Shown one piece after another: positions 27,601-35,644 of a stretch of 64,000 bases of DNA. The notes below the pieces were generated by a model, which was given only the letters and a program-made list of their open reading frames with translations, was not told the origin of the DNA and did no database searches. A program made the position numbers and the translations under genes. Within the stretch, counting starts at the first letter, position 1; each line of letters starts with the position of its first letter. The stretch comes from Pseudomonas sp. Leaf58 (lineage in GTDB: Bacteria > Pseudomonadota > Gammaproteobacteria > Pseudomonadales > Pseudomonadaceae). Where the stretch lies: contig NZ_CP032677.1 of assembly GCF_003627215.1 (NCBI RefSeq), positions 2,175,501 through 2,239,500 on the forward strand, written 5' to 3'.

Positions 27601-28267
27601 CCCCTTTGTCGTGAAGGCGCCCGACGCCTCGCTGGATGACTTCGAGGCATTCTTCGGGCCCAAGGGGAGGCTGCAGCAGTTCCATGATCAGTACCTGAAA
27701 GTCTTTCTGAAGGATAACCTCGAAGCCCTGCAGGCCGGCCAGCAGGGGCAATCACTGATCCGCAGTGATGTGCTTGAACAACTCGAGCGGGCAGACCGCA
27801 TACGTGAGACTTTCTTCGATCAGCGCGGCAGCCTGAGTGTGCAGTTCAGCATCGAGCCGTTAGGGTTGAGTACCAACCAGCGCACAAGCTTGCTAGACCT
27901 GGACGGCCAGCTGATTTCCTACACCCATGGCCCGCGCCAGATCACCGGCATCGTTTGGCCGAATACCTTGGGGCAGCAGGTGCGCAGCAACCTGACCTTG
28001 CTCAGGCAGAACGGTAACAGCAGCAAGCTTGAGTACCGCGGCCCGTGGTCGATGTTCCGCTTGCTCAGCCGTGGCTCACTCAACGGCCGCACGGCGACCA
28101 GCGTGGACCTGAGTTTCAGGGCCGGCGATGGCGTGATGCGCTATCGGCTCAGCGCGGAGAAGGCGTTCAACCCCATCACGCAAGAGCCTTTCAAAGGTTT
28201 CCGGTTGCCACGAGGGTTGTTACAGCAGACGCCTAAGCCGGGGCCCATAACGCAGGCCGGCTTGTAA
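24659..28267 (+). CDS. tssM: T6SS membrane complex protein TssM (IcmF/VasK)
   Basis: A protein of 1202 residues, full length for TssM. Two N-terminal membrane helices (about residues 18-40 and 60-80) are followed by a cytosolic GTPase-like domain with Walker A G138-DQQAGKT. The usual 'DTAG' Walker B motif reads 'DPPGAF', a departure that may affect nucleotide use. A third helix (about residues 463-480) precedes the large periplasmic part. TssM forms the envelope channel with TssL and TssJ. Neither those nor any sheath, tube or ClpV gene is in the window, so this is probably a stranded survivor of a deleted cluster. Confidence 0.9.
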   Translation: MNQLWKHLKRWGLPLVTRIGLAMPLLLGLGAVLMLVAIWWLGPQWTWREQQPLASVAHRGLASLMLVLIPLLCWLVVLRRRFRRLQAERKQALAAELDSVLPFVQAQEKALNQGLARYLDNAGGRRALYRLPWYLVMGDQQAGKTSFIDRTEQNFSLTRIDKAQARGRPAQALAYPIGWWVSNDAVIIDPPGAFIRQASLAGSPAEASDASKAPPAASARLWDHMLGWLVRNRSQRALNGLLLLVDLPALLQGTPEQRVALAHVLRTRLYEVSSQLGSRLPLYVVLTKFDLLDGFDQLYGGLPAATREKILGFTFKLDALGTFDACLAEYDDHYRRLTKELFEQVVDRLDVLNGAAPCSRLFTLHAQLIGLRPILLSFLKDALASDRFTTPALVRGIYWSSVVQQGDMLNTFVREAAQPYKTELPLREGKAQGQALVYFIQHAFRRVIYQEAGLAGDNIKVARSKRRLLWVGSAVGGLAFCVAIASWQRYFDINSAKAGNVLAKSREYSHHEVDQRLDATGRNLLEPLDQIRDAVSVFGNYRAAWPGVSELGLYQGRAIGPRVDEAYLSLLSKRFLPALASGVIDAMDAAPPGSEQQMAALRVYRMLEDRQSRRPEWVEGWMAQQWQQKYPGQGQLQSDLMRHLKYALAYADADLPQYSQRIAEVQQVLRKVPLPERVYASLKQQAGEQLHTGLDLRHQVGPAFDVVYQSSPGARHGDEVLLAPMLTAKGFKEFFEPRSQRFADMAMIDQWALGERGQLDYSDADREALGERLRNLYSADFIDSWRRALTAFSVADFRDLDHGVAILQQLTGPAAPLHRLLDTVRDNTSLSSAMVAAAPGEADALRPVISKPEQQQAWAIQRAFAGLSAMLQATGEKPSYYDETLGAIEAVHDYAKAVQDSPDRGKAALQAVHQRFSMTGHDPISTLQRVATGLPEPINHQVRKVADQTAQVLNVEALRELERRWDAEVYSFFQQRLAGRYPFVVKAPDASLDDFEAFFGPKGRLQQFHDQYLKVFLKDNLEALQAGQQGQSLIRSDVLEQLERADRIRETFFDQRGSLSVQFSIEPLGLSTNQRTSLLDLDGQLISYTHGPRQITGIVWPNTLGQQVRSNLTLLRQNGNSSKLEYRGPWSMFRLLSRGSLNGRTATSVDLSFRAGDGVMRYRLSAEKAFNPITQEPFKGFRLPRGLLQQTPKPGPITQAGL

Positions 28268-28370
28268 GGGGGCTGCAGATTCCCTTAGTGAAGAAAGCGA
28301 CGACTGTGCACGGGCATCGCCCTGAACCTGCTATGCCTAAGAGGACACGTGAACCCATCAAGGCCGATCG

Positions 28371-29039
28371 ATGCTGGTCATCGAACAACTGCACAAGTCA
28401 TTCCCCACCCCCCAGGGCCCGCTCCCCGTGCTGCAGGGTGTCGACCTGCGCCTGGCACGCGGCAGCAGCCTGGCGCTGATGGGCGAATCGGGCAGTGGCA
28501 AGAGCACCTTGCTGCATCTGGTGGCGGGCCTGGACCGCGCCGACAGTGGCCGCATCCTGATCGACGACACCCCGCTAGACAACCGCTCCGAGGCCTCGTT
28601 GGCGTTGTGGCGGCGAACAGGCATAGGCCTGGTGTTCCAGCAGTACAACCTGATCAGCAGCCTGGACGTGGCCGCCAACCTGGCGTTCCAGGCCAGGCTG
28701 GCCGCTCGCCACGACCCGCACTGGGTGGCTTACCTGGCGCAGCACCTGGGCTTGGCGGATGTGCTGGCGCGTTACCCGGAGCAACTGTCCGGCGGCCAGC
28801 AGCAGCGGGTTGCCATCGGCCGCGCCCTGGCCGGGCGGCCGGCCTGGCTGCTGGCCGACGAACCCACCGGCAGCCTTGACGAAGCCAGCAGCGACGAAGT
28901 GCTGAAGCTGCTGCTGCAGTTGGTGGCCGAAGTAGGTAGCGGCCTGCTGATGGTGACCCACAGCCCCCGGCTGGCGGTACGTTTGCAGCAGCGCTGCCAC
29001 CTACAGGCCGGCCGTGTGCGCCTGGGGCCAAGCGGATGA
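28371..29039 (+). CDS. ABC transporter ATP-binding protein (LolD/AttE-like)
   Basis: A protein of 222 residues with a complete ATPase: Walker A 'GESGSGKST', Q-loop 'VFQQYNLI', signature 'LSGGQQQR', Walker B 'WLLADEP' and the switch His in 'VTHS'. It belongs to the MacB/LolD subfamily, which works with FtsX-type permeases. Its end overlaps the permease start by 4 bases (ATGA). Together with the next two genes it matches the AttE-F/G-H arrangement. Confidence 0.93.
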   Translation: MLVIEQLHKSFPTPQGPLPVLQGVDLRLARGSSLALMGESGSGKSTLLHLVAGLDRADSGRILIDDTPLDNRSEASLALWRRTGIGLVFQQYNLISSLDVAANLAFQARLAARHDPHWVAYLAQHLGLADVLARYPEQLSGGQQQRVAIGRALAGRPAWLLADEPTGSLDEASSDEVLKLLLQLVAEVGSGLLMVTHSPRLAVRLQQRCHLQAGRVRLGPSG

Positions 29040-31498
29040 GGCTATTAGCGTTGGCCCTGCTTGCGCTGCTCAGCCACTGGCGGCGCCATCGCGTGCAGTT
29101 CGTCAGTATCTTTACCGGCCTGTGGCTGGCCACGGCGCTGTGGACCGGTGTGCAGGCACTGAACAGCCAGGCACGTAGCGACTATGCCCGAGCCAGCGCG
29201 GTGCTGGCCGGGCCTTTACAGGCGCAGCTGGTGCCGCGCAAAGGTGAGCGGTTCGAGCAGGCGCTGTACCTGCAACTGCGCAGCTTGGGCTGGGCGGTGA
29301 CGCCGGTGCTGGAAGGGCGCTTGCGTTTGCCTGGCGAGCCCGTACGTAGCCTGCGCTTGATCGGCATCGAGCCGCTGAGCCTGCCGCCCGCCAGCAGCAT
29401 TGCCGGTGTGCAGCCGCAAACGTTCGACTTGCAAGCTTTCATCGGCACCCCCGGGCAAGCCTGGGTTGGGCCAGATACCTTGCGTCAGCTGGGCGCGAAC
29501 CCCGGGCAGGCCCTCCGCGACAGCGAAGGGCAGCTGCTGCCGCCCTTGCTCCTGCAGCCGGGGTTGGCACCGGGGGTGATGGTGGTGGATATCGGCCACG
29601 CTCAGGCGCTGCTGCATGCACCTGGGCAGTTATCGCGCTTGTTGCTCGCCGCTACGACGGGGCCGTTGCCTGCGGCTATCGCACCCTATCTTGAGCTGCA
29701 ACCCCGGCAGGACGATGGCGGCTTGCAGCGGTTGACCGATAGTTTTCACCTCAACCTGACCGCCCTCGGCCTGTTGGCCTTTGTTGTCGGCCTGTTCATC
29801 GCCCATGCTGCAATTGGCTTGGCACTGGAGCAGCGGCGCGGCCTGATCCGCAACCTGCGCGCCTGTGGCATCAGCCGAAACACCCTGTTATGTGCCCTGG
29901 TACTGGAACTGGGCCTGTTCGCGGTACTGGGTGGGCTGGCGGGCGTGGCCAGTGGTTATGGGCTGGCCGCGTGGCTGTTGCCCGACGTGGCCGCCAGCTT
30001 GCGCGGCCTGTATGGCGCCCAGGTCGCGGGCACGCTGAACCTGCCTGCGTGGTGGTGGCTGGTGGGCGTGTTAGTGAGCGTACTGGGGGCGTTGCTGGCA
30101 GGTTTGAGCAGCGTACTGCGTGCGGCCCGGTTGCCGTTGCTGGCGCTGGCGCAACCTCAGGCTTGGCGCTTGGCGCAGGGCCCGTGGTTGCGGCGTCAGG
30201 CTTTGCTGGCCGGCCTGTTGCTGGTGCTGGCCGTGGGGTGTGGCGTGCTGGGTAACAGCCTGCCCAGCGCGTTCGCCTTGTTGGCAAGTTTGCTGCTGGC
30301 GGCGGCGTTGCTGCTCCCCACCTTGCTCGACGGGGTGCTGGCGAGCCTGGCGCGTTATAGCCGGCGGCCATTATCACAGTGGTTCGTCGCCGACAGCCGT
30401 CAGCAGTTGCCCGCCCTGAGCCTGGCGTTGATGGCCTTGTTGCTGGCGCTGGCCGCCAGTGTCGGGGTGGGCAGCATGACCGAGGGCTTTCGCAAGACCT
30501 TTGTCGGCTGGCTTGACCTGCGCCTGTCGGCCGACCTGTATGTCACCCCACGCGACAGCGCCCAAGGCTTGCAGATAGCCGAATGGCTCGTGCGGCAACC
30601 TTCAGTGCGTGGGGTACTGCCGGGCTGGCGTGTGGAAACGCAATTGCAGGGCTTGCCGGTGCAGCTTCAGGGCATTGTCGATAGCCCCGTCTATCTCAAG
30701 CGTTGGCCCTTGCTCGCGCAGCAGCCAAACGCCTGGGGGCAACTGGCGAGAGGGCAGGCCGTGATGCTCAGTGAGCAACTGGCCCGGCGCCTGAAACTGC
30801 AACTGGGCGATAACTTGGTGCTGCCCGCAACGCCCGCTACAGTCCAGACCGTGGTGGCGATCTACGCCGATTACGGCAACCCCAAAGGGCACGTGCTGGT
30901 CAACGCCGACTGGCTACGTGGGCACTGGCCGCAGGCAACCTTGACCGGCTTGAGTGTCGATCTGGCAGCCGGCCAGGTGTCGGCGCTCAGGGCAGCCTTG
31001 CAACAGCGCTTTGCTCTGGACGCCAGCCGCGTGGTGGAACAGGCGCGGCTCAAGCGCTGGTCGACCGACGTGTTCAACCGTACCTTCGCCGCCACCGCTG
31101 CGCTCAACAGCCTCACCCTTGGCGTGGCCGGCGTGGCGCTGTTCATCAATCTGCTGACCCTGGGCCAGACCCGCCTGGGCCAGTTGGCGCCGCTGTGGGC
31201 GCTCGGCGTGCGGCGCACGCACCTGGCCTGGCTAAGCCTTGGGCAGACACTGCTGCTCAGCAGCCTTACCGTGCTACTGGCGATCCCGCTGGGTATCGTG
31301 CTGGCCTGGAGCCTGGTCGCGGTGGTGAACGTGCAGGCATTCGGTTGGCGTTTGCCGCTCTACGTGTTCCCCGCGCAACTGCTGCAGTTGGCCGTGCTGG
31401 GCATGCTCACCAGCGTGTTGGCTAGCGCCTGGCCACTGTGGCAACTGGCGCGTCGTCAGCCGCACGAACTGTTGAGGCCGTTTGCCGATGAAGCGTAG
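29036..31498 (+). CDS. FtsX/MacB-type ABC permease (AttF/AttG-like fusion)
   Basis: A protein of 820 residues. An N-terminal helix (about residues 20-40) and a periplasmic domain are followed by a first FtsX core around residues 240-360, a middle pair of helices, a second periplasmic domain and a second FtsX core around residues 690-810 ending 'ASAWPLWQLARRQPHELLR'. The two halves correspond to two fused permeases. Such systems move lipid-like or lipoprotein cargo rather than small solutes. Its 3' end overlaps the lipoprotein gene by 11 bases. Confidence 0.88.
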   Translation: MRLLALALLALLSHWRRHRVQFVSIFTGLWLATALWTGVQALNSQARSDYARASAVLAGPLQAQLVPRKGERFEQALYLQLRSLGWAVTPVLEGRLRLPGEPVRSLRLIGIEPLSLPPASSIAGVQPQTFDLQAFIGTPGQAWVGPDTLRQLGANPGQALRDSEGQLLPPLLLQPGLAPGVMVVDIGHAQALLHAPGQLSRLLLAATTGPLPAAIAPYLELQPRQDDGGLQRLTDSFHLNLTALGLLAFVVGLFIAHAAIGLALEQRRGLIRNLRACGISRNTLLCALVLELGLFAVLGGLAGVASGYGLAAWLLPDVAASLRGLYGAQVAGTLNLPAWWWLVGVLVSVLGALLAGLSSVLRAARLPLLALAQPQAWRLAQGPWLRRQALLAGLLLVLAVGCGVLGNSLPSAFALLASLLLAAALLLPTLLDGVLASLARYSRRPLSQWFVADSRQQLPALSLALMALLLALAASVGVGSMTEGFRKTFVGWLDLRLSADLYVTPRDSAQGLQIAEWLVRQPSVRGVLPGWRVETQLQGLPVQLQGIVDSPVYLKRWPLLAQQPNAWGQLARGQAVMLSEQLARRLKLQLGDNLVLPATPATVQTVVAIYADYGNPKGHVLVNADWLRGHWPQATLTGLSVDLAAGQVSALRAALQQRFALDASRVVEQARLKRWSTDVFNRTFAATAALNSLTLGVAGVALFINLLTLGQTRLGQLAPLWALGVRRTHLAWLSLGQTLLLSSLTVLLAIPLGIVLAWSLVAVVNVQAFGWRLPLYVFPAQLLQLAVLGMLTSVLASAWPLWQLARRQPHELLRPFADEA

Positions 31499-32543
31499 CG
31501 CGTGGCTGTTGCTGTGTGGGGTGCTGGGCGGCTGTGATCAGCCTGCCGAGCAAAGCTATGCCGGGCTTGGCCGGCAGGCGGGTGAATTCAGCCAGGTGAG
31601 CCGCGATCAGCGCCTGGCATTCCCACGCGACCATGGCGCCCACGATGGTTTTCGCATCGAATGGTGGTACGTCACCGCCAACCTCAAGGATGCCCAGGGG
31701 CGAGACTGGGGCGCGCAGTGGACGCTGTTCCGCTCGGCCCTGCGCCCAGGCTCGGAAACAGCCAGTTGGAACAGCCCGAACCTATGGATGGGGCACGCAG
31801 CGCTGACAGGCCCGGGCGGTCATCAGTCTGCAGAAACCCTGGCACGCGGTGGTATCGGCCAGGCCGGTGTGCAGGCCCAGCCGTTCCGCGCCTGGATCAA
31901 TGACTGGTCGTTGCAGGGCAGGGTTGGCATTGACCGCCTGCAGATGATCGCCGCGGGTGCAGGTTTTCGCTATGACTTGCAACTGCGCAGCGATCGGCCC
32001 TTGGTGCTGCACGGGGAGCACGGCTACAGCGAAAAATCTGGCAAGGGGCAGGCTTCGTACTATTACAGCCAGCCGTTCTATCGGGTGCGCGGGGAAGTGC
32101 AGCAGGGCGGCCAGTGCATTGCGGTCAGCGGCCTGGCCTGGCTGGACCGGGAATGGAGCAGCCAGCCGCTGGCTGCCGGGCAAACGGGTTGGGATTGGTT
32201 TTCGCTGCACCTGGACAGTGGCGCCAAGCTGATGCTGTTCCAGGTGCGCGAGGCGCAGGGGCAGGCCTATCGCGCCGGCACCTGGGTTGGCCCGTGGGGT
32301 GAGGTGGTGGCGCTGCAGGGCGCGCAGGTTCAGCTACAGGCACAGGCTTGGTCGCGGCAGAAGAACGGCAAGCAGGTGCCAACGCGATGGCGGGTGCAGG
32401 TGCCGGGGCAGGGCGTGGATGTACAGATCGAGGCGCTGCAGCCGCAGGCCTGGATGGACACGCGGGTGCCGTATTGGGAAGGGCCGGTGCGTTTGACCGG
32501 CAGCGCGGGGGGGCGCGGGTATCTGGAAATGACCGGCTATTAG
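31488..32543 (+). CDS. AttH/CrtC-like lipocalin-fold lipoprotein
   Basis: A protein of 351 residues starting 'MKRSAWLLLCGVLGGCDQPA' with a lipobox 'LGGC', so it should be lipid-anchored. The body has the AttH/hydroxyneurosporene synthase pattern: 'RIEWWYVTANL', 'WTLFRSAL', 'VSGLAWLDREWSSQPL' and 'GWDWFSLHLDSGAKLMLFQVR', a double lipocalin-like barrel. I chose the ATG at 31488 over the TTG at 31482. It is the last gene of the ABC operon and may carry the hydrophobic cargo. The real substrate is unknown. Confidence 0.88.
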   Translation: MKRSAWLLLCGVLGGCDQPAEQSYAGLGRQAGEFSQVSRDQRLAFPRDHGAHDGFRIEWWYVTANLKDAQGRDWGAQWTLFRSALRPGSETASWNSPNLWMGHAALTGPGGHQSAETLARGGIGQAGVQAQPFRAWINDWSLQGRVGIDRLQMIAAGAGFRYDLQLRSDRPLVLHGEHGYSEKSGKGQASYYYSQPFYRVRGEVQQGGQCIAVSGLAWLDREWSSQPLAAGQTGWDWFSLHLDSGAKLMLFQVREAQGQAYRAGTWVGPWGEVVALQGAQVQLQAQAWSRQKNGKQVPTRWRVQVPGQGVDVQIEALQPQAWMDTRVPYWEGPVRLTGSAGGRGYLEMTGY

Positions 32544-32569
32544 CACCTCCTATCCCGGCAATAGCCGAT

Positions 32570-33316
32570 TCAATCCTTGATAAGCGCCCGCAATACTGCC
32601 CGCGCTTCTTCGGTATGCAAGCACTCGATGAACAACTGGCTTTCCCGCGCCACCGTTGCCTCCAGCTCTCGCCGCTGGCTGTCCTTGAGCAGCCGCTTGC
32701 TCAGGCGCAGTGCCGCTTGCGGGTAACCTTGCAGCCGCCGCGCCAACTGCCGGGCTGCTGCCAGGCACTGTTCACCGTCCTCATGCAGCTCATTGGCCAG
32801 CCCCCAGGCCACCAGCTGTTCGCCATCGAGCAACTCGTTTGCCAGCAGCAGGCGAGCCGCCCGGGCCTGGCCAAGCAGGCGTGGCAGCAACAGGCTGGAG
32901 CCAAATTCTGGGCACACACCCAACGGCGCGAATGGCATGCGCAACTTGGTCGAGCGGCTGACCAGCACCTGGTCGCAATGCAGCAACAAGGTGGCCCCGA
33001 TGCCGATCGCCGCGCCACTGACGGCAGCGATCAGCGGTTTGTCCAGGCCCATTACCACCCGCATCAGGCGGAACACCGGGCTGTCCAGGTCGCTGGGTGG
33101 GTTGTCGAGGAAGTCGCGCAGGTCGTTGCCGGCACTGAAACAGCGTGGGCCGCCGGTGATGATGATCGCTTCGACATCAGGGTCTTCTCCCGCCGCCAAC
33201 AGCAGGTCGCCCAATTGCTGGTACATGGCAGTGTTCAAGGCGTTGAGTTTGTCGGGGCGGTTGAAAGCCAGGGTCAGCAGGCCTTGGTCCTGCTCACGTG
33301 TGATCAGCTCGGTCAT
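32570..33316 (-). CDS. Enoyl-CoA hydratase/isomerase (crotonase) family protein
   Basis: A protein of 248 residues. The oxyanion-hole segments 'RCFSAGNDLRDF' and 'VSGAAIGIGATLLLHCDQV' are present. The catalytic region 'FAPLGVCPEFGSSLLLPRLL' has one acidic residue (E) in the second position, as in many isomerase or hydratase members. Acts on acyl-CoA thioesters in the cytosol. It is divergent from a TetR-family gene that probably regulates it. The exact substrate is not predictable. Confidence 0.88.
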   Translation of the reverse strand: MTELITREQDQGLLTLAFNRPDKLNALNTAMYQQLGDLLLAAGEDPDVEAIIITGGPRCFSAGNDLRDFLDNPPSDLDSPVFRLMRVVMGLDKPLIAAVSGAAIGIGATLLLHCDQVLVSRSTKLRMPFAPLGVCPEFGSSLLLPRLLGQARAARLLLANELLDGEQLVAWGLANELHEDGEQCLAAARQLARRLQGYPQAALRLSKRLLKDSQRRELEATVARESQLFIECLHTEEARAVLRALIKD

Positions 33317-33434
33317 GGCGGGCGCTTTTGTTGTTGTGGGCGGGCCCGGCTGGGCGTTGGTGTTTAGGGTTTATCACGCTGTTCTGCTTGTTGTACAGTC
33401 GTTCAGCCAGCCCGCCAGCCACGAGACCCGCCCG

Positions 33435-34079
33435 ATGAGCCAGGAAGCCCGCTACCACCGCATGCTGCCGGAATTGCGCAAAGCCAACCTGGTCGAAGCG
33501 ACCCTGGTGTGCCTCAAGCGCCATGGGTTTCAGGGGGCTTCGATCCGCAAGATCTCAGCTGAGGCCGGCGTCTCGGTAGGGCTGATCAGCCACCACTACG
33601 CTGGCAAGGACGAACTGGTGGCCGAAGCCTACATGGCCGTCACCGGCCGGGTGATGGGCCTGCTGCGCGAAGCCATGGCCCAGGCCGCGCCGAATGCCCG
33701 TGAGCGGTTGTCGGCGTTCTTTCGTGCCTCGTTCTGTGCCGAGCTGCTCGACCCGCAATTACTCGACGCTTGGCTGGCGTTCTGGGGCGCGATGAAGACC
33801 GCCGAGGCGATCAACCAGGTGCATGACCACTCCTACGGCGAGTACCGCAATGAACTGAGTGGGCTGCTGGCCACGCTGGCCGGCGAGGAGGGCTGGCAGG
33901 GCTTCGATGCCGACCTCGCGGCGATCAGCCTGAGTGCCCTGCTCGACGGCTTATGGCTGGAGTCGGGGCTTAACCCTGGCACCTTCACCCCCGAGCAGGG
34001 CGTGGTTATTTGCGAGGCTTGGGTTGACGGCCTGCAAGCCGGTGGCCGGCGGCGCTTCAGCCTGCCGGAGGGCTGTTGA
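33435..34079 (+). CDS. TetR-family regulator, BetI-like
   Basis: A protein of 214 residues with an ATG at 33435. The TetR helix-turn-helix is at residues about 15-60 ('GFQGASIRKISAEAGVSVGL', 'ISHHYAGKDELV'). The C-terminal ligand domain is of the BetI type ('LDAWLAFWGAMK', 'LLDGLWLESGLNP'). betA/betB are not adjacent, so it is not the choline regulator in context. The divergent crotonase at 32570-33316 is the likely target. Confidence 0.88.
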   Translation: MSQEARYHRMLPELRKANLVEATLVCLKRHGFQGASIRKISAEAGVSVGLISHHYAGKDELVAEAYMAVTGRVMGLLREAMAQAAPNARERLSAFFRASFCAELLDPQLLDAWLAFWGAMKTAEAINQVHDHSYGEYRNELSGLLATLAGEEGWQGFDADLAAISLSALLDGLWLESGLNPGTFTPEQGVVICEAWVDGLQAGGRRRFSLPEGC

Positions 34080-34118
34080 TCGCCTGTTCAGTAACGAGTA
34101 CGCTGCTGTCGCGAGTGT

Positions 34119-34131
34119 GTACAACAACACC
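34119..34131. promoter_or_regulatory. Motif shared by the aruR and permease promoter regions, copy 1
   Basis: GTACAACAACACC upstream of the response regulator gene. A near copy, GTACAACGGCACC, is at 37935-37947. A candidate AruR site, but only two copies are seen. Confidence 0.35.
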
Positions 34132-34154
34132 AATAATAAAAGAGACGACACGCA

Positions 34155-34871
34155 ATGACGGCTCGGGTATTGATCGTCGATGACGATCCACTTATTCGTG
34201 ACTTGCTGCAGGCCTATCTGTCCCAGGAAGGCTATGAGGTGCACTGCGCCGACACCGCCGAAAAGGCCGAAGCCCTGCTCGGCAGCCAGGATGTCGACCT
34301 GGTGCTGCTGGACATCCGCCTGCCCGGCAAGGACGGCCTCACCCTGACCCGCGAGCTGCGGGTGCGCTCAGAGGTCGGCATCATCCTGATCACTGGCCGC
34401 AACGACGACATCGACCGCATCGTCGGCCTGGAATGCGGCGCCGACGACTACGTGATCAAACCGCTCAACCCCCGCGAACTGGTATCGCGCGCCAAAAACC
34501 TGGTCCGCCGCGTGCGCCATGCCCGCGAGGTACACCCGGCGCCGGCCTGCGCGCAATCCCTGAAACAGTTCGCCGACTGGGCCCTGGACACCGACCGCCG
34601 GCGCCTGATCGACACCCGTGGTGGGCAAACCCTGCTGACCCACGGTGAGTTCCAGTTGCTCAGCGTGTTCCTGCGCAACAGTGGCCACACCCTCAGCCGC
34701 GACCAGTTGATGGACCAGATCCGTAACCGCGAATGGGTGCCCAACGACCGCTCCATCGATGTGCTGGTCGGTCGCCTGCGACGCAAGCTGCACGACGACC
34801 CGGCCGAGCCGCAACTGATCATCACCATCCACGGCACCGGCTACCTGTTCACCGCCAGCGTGGCGGCATGA
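34155..34871 (+). CDS. aruR: OmpR-family response regulator, AruR-like
   Basis: A protein of 238 residues. The receiver domain has the acidic pair near residues 9-10 ('VDDDP'), phospho-acceptor D53 in 'LLDIRLPG' and the conserved K in 'VIKPLNPRE'. The C-terminal winged helix ends 'VPNDRSIDVLVGRLRRKLHD'. The next gene begins at an ATGA overlap and is followed by a hybrid kinase. The whole set lies just upstream of AruI/AruH-like enzymes. In P. aeruginosa AruR/AruS control the arginine transaminase pathway, which is the basis for the symbol. Confidence 0.85.
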   Translation: MTARVLIVDDDPLIRDLLQAYLSQEGYEVHCADTAEKAEALLGSQDVDLVLLDIRLPGKDGLTLTRELRVRSEVGIILITGRNDDIDRIVGLECGADDYVIKPLNPRELVSRAKNLVRRVRHAREVHPAPACAQSLKQFADWALDTDRRRLIDTRGGQTLLTHGEFQLLSVFLRNSGHTLSRDQLMDQIRNREWVPNDRSIDVLVGRLRRKLHDDPAEPQLIITIHGTGYLFTASVAA

Positions 34872-35644
34872 GCCACCGTGCCTGGGGGGTGGTCCTGTCG
34901 CTGCTTGCTGCACAGGCCGCTGCCACAGAGCCGGTGCGCTACTGCGACTACCCGGTGTACCCGCCGATTTCCTGGAGCGATGGCCATCAGGTGCGCGGCC
35001 TGGCGCCGACCGTGGTGCGCGAGCTGTTCGCGCGTATGGGCTACCCGGTGCACACCGTGGTACTGGGTAACTGGAAGCGCTGCCTGATGGACGCCGCCGC
35101 CGGGCGGGTGGACGTGGTGCTTGCCTACAACAGCGATCAGCGTGACCAGCGCATGCGTTTTTCCACGGTAGCGGTGGTGCGCGAGGAAGTGGCGGTGTTC
35201 TACAACCGCCTTCGGCCTGTGCAGTTCCAGCGCCTGGAAGACCTGGCCGGCTACCGCGGCGGGCTATTGTATGGCGAAAGCTATGGCGCCGAATTTGACC
35301 GCTTCGTCGCCCGCCACCAAAACATCGAACGGGTGTCTTCCAGCCAGCAGAACTTTGGCAAGTTGATCCGTGGGCGCATCGACTACGTGATCCAGGAGCG
35401 GCGCACCGGCCAGCTGTTCATCGAACACTTGCCCGGGGCGCAAGACATCCGCGTATTGCCCACCGCTCTGAGCGTGGATTACCTGCGGGTTGCGGTATCG
35501 CGGCAATCGCCCTTGAGCCAGCACATGGACGAAATCGACGCGCAGTTGCGGCGCATGAGCCAGGCCGGCGAAATCGAGCGCTGGCTGGAGCAGAGCGAGG
35601 TGACCTACCGCGACATGATCAACCTGCCGGTGGACGCCCGATGA
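34868..35644 (+). CDS. Periplasmic substrate-binding protein, family 3, inside the two-component operon
   Basis: A protein of 258 residues. It starts 'MSHRAWGVVLSLLAAQAAAT' (signal peptide) and continues with a PBPb-type solute-binding fold ('VRYCDYPVYPPISWSDGHQV', 'GLAPTVVRELFARMGYPVHT'). The 5' and 3' ends overlap the response regulator and kinase genes by 4 bases each, so all three are coupled. No ABC permease is present. It is more likely a ligand sensor feeding the kinase than a transport component; that is inference. Confidence 0.85.
   Translation: MSHRAWGVVLSLLAAQAAATEPVRYCDYPVYPPISWSDGHQVRGLAPTVVRELFARMGYPVHTVVLGNWKRCLMDAAAGRVDVVLAYNSDQRDQRMRFSTVAVVREEVAVFYNRLRPVQFQRLEDLAGYRGGLLYGESYGAEFDRFVARHQNIERVSSSQQNFGKLIRGRIDYVIQERRTGQLFIEHLPGAQDIRVLPTALSVDYLRVAVSRQSPLSQHMDEIDAQLRRMSQAGEIERWLEQSEVTYRDMINLPVDAR

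Noticed and set aside
32793..34079. 428-codon version of the TetR regulator
   Set aside because: The first 214 codons are antisense to the crotonase gene. TetR similarity begins at the ATG at 33435.
33435..34079. BetI, the choline operon repressor
   Set aside because: Similarity is of the BetI type, but no betA, betB or choline transporter gene is adjacent.
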